A DNA stretch of 64,000 nt, taken from positions 1-64,000 of the forward strand of contig NZ_NGJZ01000005.1 of assembly GCF_003987595.1 (NCBI RefSeq). The letters run 5' to 3'. Positions within the stretch are counted from its first letter, which is position 1; every line of letters begins with the position of its first letter. This document shows positions 45,273 through 53,608 of the stretch, one piece after another. The stretch is from Vagococcus entomophilus (GTDB lineage Bacteria; Bacillota; Bacilli; Lactobacillales; Vagococcaceae). The notes beneath the pieces are model-generated. The model was not told the DNA's origin, did not search any database, and saw only the letters and a program-made list of their open reading frames with translations. The position numbers and the translations under genes are program-made.

Positions 45273-45845
45273 ATGCATAAAGCGCTGGTTTTAATTATTA
45301 CTGATCAAATTTTGACACAGTATGCTTCGGAACAAAGTTTCTGTCAAAACTATTTAGACGTCACTTTGCATGAGTGGCAGCAATGGAAAAAAGGAAATAG
45401 TGGACTCAATGCTGAAAAAATGCAAAAAATTAAAAATTTATTTTCCGATTATGAATGGATGCTGGTACAAAAAACGGTTCAGCGTACGGCCTTACTCCCA
45501 GAAAAACGAAACTACGTTGTGCTAGAGTACAAGCACCTAAAAACATTAATTGCCAAAAAATGGTTGGACACAGGTGCGGCTGAAGTAGAGTTGATTACCC
45601 AAAAAAGTTCGTTTCAAAAAGCCACCAAGGAAAATCTATATAATAAAACGATTCAGTTGCGTGTTGTGATGGATTACGGGGTGTGGGGATATGAGGATAT
45701 TTTAGAATTTTACCTGCCAGCCATTGTCCAAAATCAAATTGAAGAGTCCCAAGTGAATTTGCTCGAATGGGTAAATGATCAATTGACTGAGACCTATGTT
45801 AAAAAGTTGCCAAATTCAGAAATTATAGAGGATGAAAATGAGTGA
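45273..45845 (+). CDS. Uncharacterised protein, first gene of a wall-enzyme operon
   Basis: A 190-residue soluble protein that I do not recognise. The first 60 residues are helical and could form an HTH-like unit (FCQNYLDVTLHEWQQWKKGNSGLNAEKMQKIKNLF). The remainder mixes helices and strands and ends in an acidic tail. There is no signal peptide. GGGAGAG precedes the ATG. Its stop overlaps the GTG start of the VanY-type carboxypeptidase (GTGA), so a link to wall metabolism or to its regulation is suggested by context only. Confidence 0.65.
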   Translation: MHKALVLIITDQILTQYASEQSFCQNYLDVTLHEWQQWKKGNSGLNAEKMQKIKNLFSDYEWMLVQKTVQRTALLPEKRNYVVLEYKHLKTLIAKKWLDTGAAEVELITQKSSFQKATKENLYNKTIQLRVVMDYGVWGYEDILEFYLPAIVQNQIEESQVNLLEWVNDQLTETYVKKLPNSEIIEDENE

Positions 45846-46612
45846 AGAAAAAAATTGCGTTATTTTTAATTGGGCTTCTTTTTTTAAGCGGAATTTTTTT
45901 AGGGATAGAAAAGGCTGGCGAAAAGTCTAAACACTCTACGATAACAACCACAACAAGCACAACAAGCACAACAACGCAAACGAACAAGCAAAAAAAGAAA
46001 AATGCGGTAAAATCAGAGTTGCCCGATGTTTCAGTAAAAGACTGGAATCTTTTATTAGTAAATGCTCATAATACCGTGAAGGACCGTCAACCAAATCTCA
46101 CAAGCTTAGCAAACGGGCAACAATTAGATGAAAAGGTCTATCCTTATTATGTCCAGCTTAGCGAGGCTGCAAGACAAGCTGGTTATACGTTACTTGCCAT
46201 TTCTGGTTACCGGTCGGTTGCTTACCAACAGCAGCTTTTAAACAATGATATTCAATCTTATCTCAATCAAGGTTATTCTCAAGAAGCGGCTAAGAAAAAA
46301 GCGCTTGAGTACATGACGGAGCCAGGAACGAGCGAACATCATACAGGTCTGGCAATTGATGTTTTAGAACAAACTTGGTATGAAAAAGGCAATGCTTTAG
46401 AGACCAGTTTTGGAGAAACAAAAGCTGGAGAATGGTTAGCTCAAAATGCCGCAACTTATGGTTTTATCATTCGCTACCCTAAAGGAAAAGAAGACATTAC
46501 TGGGATTCAGTATGAACCTTGGCATTTACGGTTCGTTGGCAAAGAAAATGCTCTATATATGGCTAAACATCAACTGGTTTTAGAAGAATATCTCGCATTA
46601 TTAAAGGATTAG
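45842..46612 (+). CDS. D-Ala-D-Ala carboxypeptidase, VanY/M15B family
   Basis: A 256-residue exported Zn peptidase that trims the terminal residue of peptidoglycan stem peptides (DD- or LD-carboxypeptidase). An N-terminal signal anchor (KKKIALFLIGLLFLSGIFLGI) and a Thr/Lys-rich linker (about 35-60) lead to the M15B domain. Its motifs are ISGYRSVAYQQQLL, the Zn ligands in GTSEHHTGLAIDV and the EPWHLRFVG region. The start is GTG at 45842, overlapping the upstream stop. Specificity (VanY or LdcB type) is not resolved. Confidence 0.9.
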   Translation: MKKKIALFLIGLLFLSGIFLGIEKAGEKSKHSTITTTTSTTSTTTQTNKQKKKNAVKSELPDVSVKDWNLLLVNAHNTVKDRQPNLTSLANGQQLDEKVYPYYVQLSEAARQAGYTLLAISGYRSVAYQQQLLNNDIQSYLNQGYSQEAAKKKALEYMTEPGTSEHHTGLAIDVLEQTWYEKGNALETSFGETKAGEWLAQNAATYGFIIRYPKGKEDITGIQYEPWHLRFVGKENALYMAKHQLVLEEYLALLKD

Positions 46613-46620
46613 GAGACTAG

Positions 46621-47247
46621 ATGAGCAAATTAAAAAGAAAACGTCAAAAAAAAATTAAGCAAGTCAGCAAGTCAGTTGCAAAAATAGTTAGTCTATTTTT
46701 GATCTTAGGAATGCTATTTATAGTTGTTTTACAGCATTTATCAACAAGTGTACAACAGACAAACGACTCTAGTGACACTCAAGAGCAAACCCAACAGACT
46801 TTTATAGCAGAGCTCCTGCCACATGCTAAAGAGTTGCAGAAACAATATGGCATACTTCCTAGTATCATACTGGGACAGGCTATTTTAGAATCTGATTGGG
46901 GAAAAAGCCAGTTAGGCAAAGACTATCACAATTTATTTGGGATTAAAGCGGGAGATGCGGAAGATAAGGTTGAATTAAAAACAAAAGAATACGAAGATGG
47001 CAAATGGAAAGAAATTACGGCTGCTTTTAAAGTTTACCCCAATTGGCAAGCTTCAATGACCGATCACACTTTGCTTTTTGTCAATGGCGTTTCATGGAAT
47101 ACGACAATATATCAAAATGTTTTGAAAGCAACGAATTATAAAGTGGCAGCACAAGCTTTACAAGATGCGGGATATGCAACAGATCCAGATTATGCCAGTA
47201 AAATCACCTCGGTAATTGAAACCTATCAGTTAAACCAATACGATTAA
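46621..47247 (+). CDS. Endo-beta-N-acetylglucosaminidase (GH73, LytG-like)
   Basis: A 208-residue peptidoglycan hydrolase. The basic N-terminus (KLKRKRQKKIKQ) and a hydrophobic segment at about 21-41 act as signal anchor. The GH73 domain has the catalytic Glu in SIILGQAILESDWGKSQLGKDYHNLFGIK and the family patterns AAFKVYPNWQASMTDH and YATDPDYASKI. There are no LysM or other wall-binding repeats. The gene lies 8 nt after the carboxypeptidase, giving a small wall-remodelling operon. Confidence 0.9.
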   Translation: MSKLKRKRQKKIKQVSKSVAKIVSLFLILGMLFIVVLQHLSTSVQQTNDSSDTQEQTQQTFIAELLPHAKELQKQYGILPSIILGQAILESDWGKSQLGKDYHNLFGIKAGDAEDKVELKTKEYEDGKWKEITAAFKVYPNWQASMTDHTLLFVNGVSWNTTIYQNVLKATNYKVAAQALQDAGYATDPDYASKITSVIETYQLNQYD

Positions 47248-47283
47248 ATAAACGAACGAACAAATTCAAGGAGTGAATCTAAA

Positions 47284-47973
47284 ATGTCTGAAAAGAAAAA
47301 AGAGATACCTGAGATTATGACCGAACTAAGGAAAGATATTGTAAAAGTTCCGAAAGTCATACGTGAGTGTAGTGGAATTAGAATTTTTGGGAAACGAATT
47401 AAATCAATTATTTACACAACAGATATTGCGATTATAAGAAATACGGATGCAGATGCGGTTATTGCGGTGTATCCTTTCACTCCGCATCCAACAATTATTA
47501 AAAGTATCACAGAAGCAGCGGATATTCCAGTTTTTTCAGGTGTGGGGGGAGGCTTGACGCAAGGACAACGTTCGGTTTATATGAGTATTTTTGCCGAGGC
47601 GCAGGGTTCGATTGGGGTAGTAGTAAATGCTCCAACACCGATTGAAACCATCAAAAATGTGAAAGAGGCAGTTGATGTGCCGATTATTGGAACAATCACT
47701 TCGATTTACACGCCGATTCGGGAAAAGATTGAAGCTGGGGTTTCTATTTTAAACGTTAGTGGTGGGAGGCATACAGCAGCTATTGTTCGCAAAATTAGAA
47801 AAGAGTTTGGCGAAATTCCAATTATAGCTACTGGTGGACCAACAGATGAGTCCAACCTAGAAACCATCAAAGCTGGAGCTAACGCTTTAACGTACACACC
47901 TCCAACAAATGGAGAACTATTTAGTAAAAAAATGGAGTTATATAGAAAAACAGAAAAAACGAATTATGAATGA
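47284..47973 (+). CDS. Predicted TIM-barrel phosphate-binding protein, unknown function
   Basis: A 229-residue protein with alternating strands and helices, ending in the phosphate-binding-like pattern IPIIATGGPTDESNLETIKAGANALTYTPP. The repeated Gly-rich turns (GVGGGLTQGQRS, SGGRHTA) recall NanE, IMPDH and related barrels. Homologues are often labelled hydrolase with little support, and I assign no reaction. CGAACGAACAAAT (47253-47265) lies just before its AAGGAG site and resembles the motif ahead of purC. It may be part of the wall operon or read separately. Confidence 0.65.
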   Translation: MSEKKKEIPEIMTELRKDIVKVPKVIRECSGIRIFGKRIKSIIYTTDIAIIRNTDADAVIAVYPFTPHPTIIKSITEAADIPVFSGVGGGLTQGQRSVYMSIFAEAQGSIGVVVNAPTPIETIKNVKEAVDVPIIGTITSIYTPIREKIEAGVSILNVSGGRHTAAIVRKIRKEFGEIPIIATGGPTDESNLETIKAGANALTYTPPTNGELFSKKMELYRKTEKTNYE

Positions 47974-48012
47974 TGATGTATGCAAAATGTTCGCTTTTTT
48001 TCAATAAAAAAC

Positions 48013-48041
48013 TTGCGCTTTCTTTTATTTTAATAGATAAT
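48013..48041 (+). promoter_or_regulatory. xpt promoter
   Basis: TTGCGC (48013-48018), a 17-nt spacer and GATAAT (48036-48041). The transcript would start near 48048 with a leader of about 115 nt. Confidence 0.6.
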
Positions 48042-48046
48042 GACTA

Positions 48047-48109
48047 TGAGTAGATCAATATTTTTATCTGAGTAGATGTAAAAGCAATCCGCTTTAAACG
48101 GGATTGTTT
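48047..48109 (+). promoter_or_regulatory. xpt leader: paired direct repeats and hairpin
   Basis: TGAGTAGAT occurs twice (48047-48055 and 48069-48077), 22 nt apart, at the predicted transcription start. A 9-bp hairpin AAGCAATCC/GGATTGTTT (48082-48090 with 48101-48109) follows, but it lacks a T tract. The conserved guanine-riboswitch core is not present. Confidence 0.4.
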
Positions 48110-48163
48110 ATAAAAAATTGAAGTGTTGAAAAAGAGTTGCTTATTATTAAGGAGGATAATGGT

Positions 48164-48742
48164 TTGAATTTTTTAGAAAAGCGAATTCAGCAAGAAGGTT
48201 CGGTATTAGATGGGAATGTGTTAAAAGTTGACCAGTTTTTGACACACCAAGTTGACGCGCAATTAATGCAGAAAATTGGCGAAGAGTTTGCAGCAAAGTT
48301 TCAAGCGAAAAACATTACGAAAGTCATCACTATTGAAGCGTCCGGAATTGCGCCTGCTGTTTTTACTGGTCTTTCTTTGGGTGTTCCAGTTATTTTTGCA
48401 AGAAAACAAAAAAGTGTCACAATGGAAGATGAATTGTTATGTACAGAGGTTTACTCGTACACTAAAAAGGTTACTAGTACAGTCTCTATTTCAAGTAAAT
48501 TTTTAACACCGACTGACAATGTCCTGGTTATTGATGATTTTTTAGCAAATGGACAGGCAGCATTGGGGCTTTCGGAGTTGTGTCAAAAAGCTGGTGCGAC
48601 GGTTACAGGGATTGGAATCGTCATTGAAAAGTCGTTTCAATCGGGCAGAGAACTGCTTGAAAAAGCTGGTTTCGATGTTTATTCGTTGGCACGTATTGCT
48701 TCGCTAGAAAATCAGCAAGTCCAATTTTTAACAGAGAAATAA
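48164..48742 (+). CDS. xpt: Xanthine phosphoribosyltransferase
   Basis: Xpt salvages xanthine with PRPP to XMP. The 192-residue type I PRTase resembles Bacillus Xpt from its start ([28 protein letters not shown]). The PRPP loop is [14 protein letters not shown], and the dimer region is [14 protein letters not shown]. The start is TTG at 48164, with AAGGAGG 8 nt upstream. It precedes the purEKB unit, but a terminator lies between them. Confidence 0.93.
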   Translation: MNFLEKRIQQEGSVLDGNVLKVDQFLTHQVDAQLMQKIGEEFAAKFQAKNITKVITIEASGIAPAVFTGLSLGVPVIFARKQKSVTMEDELLCTEVYSYTKKVTSTVSISSKFLTPTDNVLVIDDFLANGQAALGLSELCQKAGATVTGIGIVIEKSFQSGRELLEKAGFDVYSLARIASLENQQVQFLTEK

Positions 48743-48755
48743 TCTCAAGTATGAG

Positions 48756-48792
48756 AACAATACTTTATAAAAAAAGTGTTGTTTTTCTTTTT
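48756..48792 (+). terminator. Terminator after xpt
   Basis: AACAATACTTT/AAAGTGTTGTT (one G-U pair) is followed by TTTCTTTTT. It separates xpt from purE. Confidence 0.8.
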
Positions 48793-48845
48793 CGATTGTA
48801 TATATAGCATAAGATGAAAGATGAAAAAGAGAGGAGAAATTTTGT

Positions 48846-49334
48846 ATGTGTCCAAAGGTATCTGTTATAATGGGGAGTGTGTCTGACTGGGAAACGATGA
48901 AAGAAACCGTAAATATGCTAGCTCAATTCGGCATTGATTATGAAAAAAAAGTGGTTTCAGCGCATCGTATGCCACAGGAGATGCTTGCTCATGCAAAAGA
49001 AGCTCAAAGTTCTGGCGTTCAAGTAATCATCGCAGGTGCAGGAGGAGCGGCCCATTTACCTGGGATGGTTGCTGCAAATACGGTATTACCTGTTATTGGA
49101 GTACCAATCCAAACGAGTACTTTAAATGGAGTCGATTCATTACTCTCAATTGTGCAGATGCCTGCTGGAATTCCAGTTGCAACTACTGCTATAGGGCGTG
49201 CAGGCGCAAAGAATGCTGCTTTATTAGCAGTTCAAATCTTAGCGATAAACAATGAGCAATTAAAAAAAAAATTAGAGGACTATCGAAGTGAAATGAACAA
49301 AAATGCAATAGAAAGTAGTGATAAGCTTGTCTGA
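48846..49334 (+). CDS. purE: N5-carboxyaminoimidazole ribonucleotide mutase
   Basis: PurE class I converts N5-CAIR (from PurK) to CAIR. The 162-residue protein has [16 protein letters not shown], the catalytic His in SAHRMPQEM, and [21 protein letters not shown] precedes the ATG. purK begins at its stop codon (TGAAATG), so the two are coupled. Confidence 0.96.
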   Translation: MCPKVSVIMGSVSDWETMKETVNMLAQFGIDYEKKVVSAHRMPQEMLAHAKEAQSSGVQVIIAGAGGAAHLPGMVAANTVLPVIGVPIQTSTLNGVDSLLSIVQMPAGIPVATTAIGRAGAKNAALLAVQILAINNEQLKKKLEDYRSEMNKNAIESSDKLV

Positions 49335-49335
49335 A

Positions 49336-50451
49336 ATGATACTTCCAGGTCAAACAATAGGAATTATAGGTGGGGGTCAGCTTGGGAAAATGCTTTGTCT
49401 TTCCGCAAAAAAAATGGGGTTTGAAGTAGGAGTACTGGATCCTTTGGAAAGTTGTCCAGCAGCGCAAGTCGCGGATTGGCAAATTGTCGGGGGGTACAGC
49501 GATGAGTTTGCTTTAGAAAAAATGGCACAACGTTGTGATGTGTTGACCTATGAATTCGAAAATGTAGATGCTGAGGTTCTAAAACTTGCTGAAAAAGCGG
49601 TACCCATCCCTCAAGGAAGTAAGCTTTTAGAAATTACACAAGATCGTTTGCTCGAAAAAGCTTTTTTAGATGTAAACAACATCAACATTGCTCCGTATGC
49701 AACGATTGTTAAGTTATCTGATATTGAGGAAAGTATAGATAGTATAGGATTTCCTTGTGTATTAAAAACCACCCGGGGAGGATATGACGGCAAAGGACAA
49801 CATGTGATGAATAGCATGTCGGATATCCAAGGATGTATACCACTGACTAAAAGTGGGACCTGTGTGTTGGAAGCTTGGATTCCATTTGAAAAAGAGCTTT
49901 CTATTCTGATTGCAGCGAATAGTCGAGCAGAAACGATGGTTTTTCCAGTCGTGGAAAATACCCATAGAAATAATATTTTGCACCAAACGATTGCGCCTGC
50001 CAAGATTCCAGATGAAGTAATTGAAGAAGTTGAACGAATTGGCAAAGCAATTGCTGAAAGTATAGAGTTAAGAGGTGTGATGGCAGTGGAGTTATTTCTC
50101 GCAAAAAATGGCAGTATCTATGTCAATGAGTTAGCGCCACGTCCGCATAATTCAGGGCATTATTCCATTGAAGCTTGTGAAGTTTCACAATTTGATGCCC
50201 ATATCCGAGGCATCTGTAACTGGCCACTGCCTCAGACCCCTAATTTACTTTCTCCGGCGATGATGGTAAATATTTTAGGCCAACATTTTGCGGAGGCTAT
50301 TACTGAAATTGAAGCAAAGCCCGAATGGAATTTTCACTTTTATGGAAAAAAACAAGCGAAATATAATCGTAAAATGGGGCATATCACAATTTTGACTAAA
50401 AATATTGACGAAACCAAACAAGAAATTAAAGAGACGAATATCTGGGATTAA
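49336..50451 (+). CDS. purK: N5-carboxyaminoimidazole ribonucleotide synthase
   Basis: PurK is an ATP-grasp enzyme that carboxylates AIR to N5-CAIR with bicarbonate. The 371-residue protein starts with the nucleotide fold [17 protein letters not shown]. It has the ATP-grasp parts [17 protein letters not shown] and [19 protein letters not shown]. The start is uncertain. The ATG at 49336, just after the purE stop, is chosen, but GTG at 49318 and TTG at 49327 are in frame and none has a strong ribosome site. Confidence 0.93.
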   Translation: MILPGQTIGIIGGGQLGKMLCLSAKKMGFEVGVLDPLESCPAAQVADWQIVGGYSDEFALEKMAQRCDVLTYEFENVDAEVLKLAEKAVPIPQGSKLLEITQDRLLEKAFLDVNNINIAPYATIVKLSDIEESIDSIGFPCVLKTTRGGYDGKGQHVMNSMSDIQGCIPLTKSGTCVLEAWIPFEKELSILIAANSRAETMVFPVVENTHRNNILHQTIAPAKIPDEVIEEVERIGKAIAESIELRGVMAVELFLAKNGSIYVNELAPRPHNSGHYSIEACEVSQFDAHIRGICNWPLPQTPNLLSPAMMVNILGQHFAEAITEIEAKPEWNFHFYGKKQAKYNRKMGHITILTKNIDETKQEIKETNIWD

Positions 50452-50467
50452 TAAAGGAGATAAAGAG

Positions 50468-51760
50468 ATGATTGAAAGATATAGTCGACCAGAAATGAGT
50501 CGAATATGGACCGATACAAATCGCTATCAAGCGTGGTTAGAAGTTGAAATTTTGGCAGATGAAGCTTGGGCTGAATTGGGAGAGATTCCAAGAGAAGATG
50601 TGAAGAAAATCCGAACACATGCCACGTTTGATGTTGAGAGGATTTTGGAAATTGAAGCTAGCACACGTCATGATGTCGTCGCTTTTACAAGAGCTGTATC
50701 TGAGTCTTTGGGTGAAGAAAGAAAGTGGATTCACTATGGACTGACAAGTACGGATGTAGTTGATACTGCGTACGGTTATTTATTGAAGCAAGCCAATGAT
50801 ATTTTGCGTAAAGATTTAGAACGCTTCCTTAAAATTATCGGTGAGAAAGCGCAACAATATAAAGAGACAGTATGTATGGGACGAACACACGGAGTACATG
50901 CAGAACCAACGACTTTTGGCTTAAAACTAGCGATGTGGTATTCGGAGATGAAGCGGAACATTGAACGTTTCGATCGTGCGGCTAAAGGAGTAGAAGCTGG
51001 TAAAATTAGTGGAGCTGTAGGGACATTTGCAAACATTCCAACTTTTGTTGAAAGTTATGTCTGTGAAAAGCTGGGCATTCGTGCACAGGAAATCTCGACG
51101 CAAGTTTTACCACGTGATTTGCATGCCGATTATGTTGCCGCAATGGCCTTAATTGCAACCAGTATCGAAAAATTTGCGACAGAGATCCGTGGACTGCAAA
51201 AATCTGAAACACGTGAGGTAGAGGAATTTTTTGCTAAAGGACAAAAAGGTTCTTCCGCAATGCCGCATAAACGTAATCCAATTGGTTCTGAAAATATGTG
51301 CGGACTAGCACGGGTAGTCCGAGGGCATATGGTCACTGCCTATGAAGACGTGACGCTGTGGCATGAGCGCGACATCTCGCATTCATCTGCAGAGCGCATT
51401 ATCATACCCGATACAACTATTTTATTAAACTATATGTTGAATCGTTTTGGGAATATTGTTAAAAATTTGACTGTTTTCCCAGAAAATATGAAACGCAACA
51501 TGGAGGCGACTTTTGGTTTGATTTATAGTCAACGCGTGCTACTAAAATTAATTGATAAAGGATTAAGTAGAGAAGACGCGTATGACTTGGTGCAACCTAA
51601 AACAGCCTATGCATGGGACCATCAAACAGCGTTTCGCCCACTTTTAGAGCAAGATGAAAAAATTATGTCAATTTTAACGACCAAAGATATTGCCGATGCG
51701 TTTGACTATCGCTATCATCTGAAAAATGTGGATGAAATCTTTAATCGAGTTGGCTTGTAA
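50468..51760 (+). CDS. purB: Adenylosuccinate lyase
   Basis: PurB acts twice in purine synthesis, splitting SAICAR and adenylosuccinate with fumarate release. The 430-residue protein starts [16 protein letters not shown]. It has the active-site [22 protein letters not shown] and the fumarase-superfamily signature [24 protein letters not shown] lies 8 nt before the ATG. It is the last gene of the first pur transcription unit and ends in a strong terminator. Confidence 0.97.
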   Translation: MIERYSRPEMSRIWTDTNRYQAWLEVEILADEAWAELGEIPREDVKKIRTHATFDVERILEIEASTRHDVVAFTRAVSESLGEERKWIHYGLTSTDVVDTAYGYLLKQANDILRKDLERFLKIIGEKAQQYKETVCMGRTHGVHAEPTTFGLKLAMWYSEMKRNIERFDRAAKGVEAGKISGAVGTFANIPTFVESYVCEKLGIRAQEISTQVLPRDLHADYVAAMALIATSIEKFATEIRGLQKSETREVEEFFAKGQKGSSAMPHKRNPIGSENMCGLARVVRGHMVTAYEDVTLWHERDISHSSAERIIIPDTTILLNYMLNRFGNIVKNLTVFPENMKRNMEATFGLIYSQRVLLKLIDKGLSREDAYDLVQPKTAYAWDHQTAFRPLLEQDEKIMSILTTKDIADAFDYRYHLKNVDEIFNRVGL

Positions 51761-51766
51761 TCGTGT

Positions 51767-51812
51767 AAAAAAGAGTATCGTTTTTCTTATTCAAAAACGA
51801 TACTCTTTTTTT
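51767..51812 (+). terminator. Terminator after purB
   Basis: A perfect stem of about 19 bp (51767-51785 with 51793-51811, AAGAGTATCG core) leads into T. It splits the purine genes into two units. Confidence 0.93.
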
Positions 51813-51820
51813 AAATAGAT

Positions 51821-51928
51821 AAAACACGAACGATTTTAATGTTTTTTAAACAAATGTACATAAATATGTTTGTTTTTTTTGTTTTTATTGGTATTATTTA
51901 ATTATAAATGAAAATAACACGAACAAAT
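51821..51928 (+). promoter_or_regulatory. purC promoter with two PurBox-like sites
   Basis: An extended -10, TGG followed by TATTAT (51892-51897), gives a start near 51904. Two sites with the ACGAAC core lie on each side in the same direction: AAAACACGAACGATT (51821-51835) and AATAACACGAACAAAT (51913-51928). Both resemble the CCGAAC-centred PurR box of Bacillus and Lactococcus. Confidence 0.55.
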
Positions 51929-51948
51929 CTAAGAGGGAGTTTTGCGTT

Positions 51949-52656
51949 TTGAAGAAAAAGGAACTTATCTACCAAGGAAAAGCGAAAAATCTTTATGCTA
52001 CGGATAGGAAAAATGTACTTCTTGCTGAATATTTAGATCAAGCTACAGCCTTAAATGGAAAAAGAAAAGATCAGATTGTCGGGAAAGGAACCCTAAATAA
52101 TCAAATTACTTGTCTTATTTTCGACTATTTAGCCGAGCAAGGAATAAAAACTCATTTGATTTCTAACTATTCACAAACAGAGCAATTACTCCATAAAGTC
52201 GAGATTATTCCCTTAGAAGTAGTCCTTAGAAACGTCGCTGCAGGAAGCTTTTCTAAAAAATTTGGTTTAGCTGAGGGTGTGGTACTTCAGGCGCCTATTA
52301 TTGAATTTTATTACAAAAATGATTCACTAGATGATCCGTTTATGAATGAAGCTCATATCTACGAGTTTCAGCTAGCGACAAAGAGTCAAATTGAGTATAT
52401 CAAAAGTCAAACTTACGAAATTAATCAAAAGTTGCAACAGTTGTTTGAAGCTAAAGGGATACAGCTTATTGATTTTAAATTAGAATTCGGTCTGTTAGCT
52501 GATGGAAGTCTAGTGTTAGCTGATGAAATTTCTCCTGACACTTGCCGCTTATGGGACACACAAACAAAGGAAAAACTAGATAAAGATAACTATCGAAAGC
52601 AATTAGGTGATTTAGTTCCTATATACCAAGAAGTTTTGAGTCGTTTGAAGAAATAA
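51949..52656 (+). CDS. purC: SAICAR synthetase
   Basis: PurC joins CAIR and aspartate using ATP. The 235-residue protein has the N-terminal LIYQGKAKNLYAT, the central PLEVVLRNVAAGSF and the C-terminal LADEISPDTCRLWD signatures. The start is TTG at 51949, with GAGGG about 11 nt upstream. It opens the second purine unit. Confidence 0.96.
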   Translation: MKKKELIYQGKAKNLYATDRKNVLLAEYLDQATALNGKRKDQIVGKGTLNNQITCLIFDYLAEQGIKTHLISNYSQTEQLLHKVEIIPLEVVLRNVAAGSFSKKFGLAEGVVLQAPIIEFYYKNDSLDDPFMNEAHIYEFQLATKSQIEYIKSQTYEINQKLQQLFEAKGIQLIDFKLEFGLLADGSLVLADEISPDTCRLWDTQTKEKLDKDNYRKQLGDLVPIYQEVLSRLKK

Positions 52657-52678
52657 AAATAGAAAAGGAGTCAAGGAA

Positions 52679-52927
52679 ATGTATCTAGTAAAAGTGTATG
52701 TGATGTATAAGGATTCGATTTTGGATCCTCAAGGTGAAGCGGTTAAAGGCGCTATTCATCGTCTCGGCTATCTAGCAGTTGAAGAAGTACGGATTGGCAA
52801 GTATTTTGAAATGAAACTGTCAAAAAGTGATGCGGATATTGAGAAACAGGTCAATGAAATTTGTGATAAATTGTTAGCAAATGTCAATATGGAAAGCTAT
52901 CGTTACGAAATTGTGGAGGAAAAATAA
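52679..52927 (+). CDS. purS: FGAM synthase, PurS subunit
   Basis: PurS is an 82-residue small subunit that bridges PurL and PurQ in the three-part FGAM synthase. It shows the family start YLVKVYVMYKDSILDPQGEAVKGAIHRLGY. AAAGGAG precedes the ATG. purQ starts immediately after its stop. Confidence 0.95.
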   Translation: MYLVKVYVMYKDSILDPQGEAVKGAIHRLGYLAVEEVRIGKYFEMKLSKSDADIEKQVNEICDKLLANVNMESYRYEIVEEK

Positions 52928-53608
52928 ATGAAATTTGCTGTCATTGTTTTCCCAGGATCTAATTGTGATGCAGACTTGCTCTGGGCTTTAAAAAATGTTT
53001 TGGGCCAAGAGGCTGAGTACGTTCGCCACGATGCAACGAGTCTAACGGGATATGCAGGAGTCTTTTTGCCAGGTGGTTTTTCGTATGGAGATTACCTTAG
53101 GTGTGGAGCAATTGCACGCTTTTCAAAAATCATGCCGGAGGTCATTCGCTTCGCTAAAGAAGGCAAACCAGTTTTTGGAACGTGTAATGGTTTTCAAATT
53201 TTAATTGAAGCAGGATTACTTCCAGGTGCGCTGATTCGAAATGATTCGTTAAAGTTCATTTGTAAGTCAGTCAAATTGAGGGTTCAAAATAACCAGACAG
53301 TGTTTACTCGTGAATACTTGGAACAAGAAGAAATCTTACTTCCAATTGCGCATGGTGAGGGGAATTATAAGTGTGATGCACAAACTTTAGTCAAACTAAA
53401 AGAGAATCATCAGATTGTATTTACCTATTCTGATGAAAATCCTAACGGTAGTATTGAGCAAATTGCAGGCATCACGAATAAACGTGGCAATGTCTTAGGG
53501 ATGATGCCTCACCCAGAAAGAGCAATGGAGCAATTGCTTGGATCAGATGATGGTTTGCGCTTGTTTCAATCCGTAATTAATCATACTAGGAAGAAGGCGA
53601 AACAATGA
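52928..53608 (+). CDS. purQ: FGAM synthase, glutaminase subunit PurQ
   Basis: PurQ supplies ammonia from glutamine to PurL. The 226-residue class I amidotransferase has Cys86 in [15 protein letters not shown], and His and Glu in [28 protein letters not shown] is also typical. The purL ATG overlaps the stop codon. Confidence 0.96.
   Translation: MKFAVIVFPGSNCDADLLWALKNVLGQEAEYVRHDATSLTGYAGVFLPGGFSYGDYLRCGAIARFSKIMPEVIRFAKEGKPVFGTCNGFQILIEAGLLPGALIRNDSLKFICKSVKLRVQNNQTVFTREYLEQEEILLPIAHGEGNYKCDAQTLVKLKENHQIVFTYSDENPNGSIEQIAGITNKRGNVLGMMPHPERAMEQLLGSDDGLRLFQSVINHTRKKAKQ

Noticed and set aside
47974-48163. Guanine riboswitch before xpt
   Set aside because: The interval was read for the conserved purine aptamer joins and loops, and none was found. 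It is listed only as a leader with repeats and a hairpin.
49611-50045. 144-codon minus-strand ORF inside purK, and similar long antisense ORFs in liaR and purM
   Set aside because: They lie fully inside strongly identified genes, have no ribosome sites and show the low-complexity composition of shadow frames.
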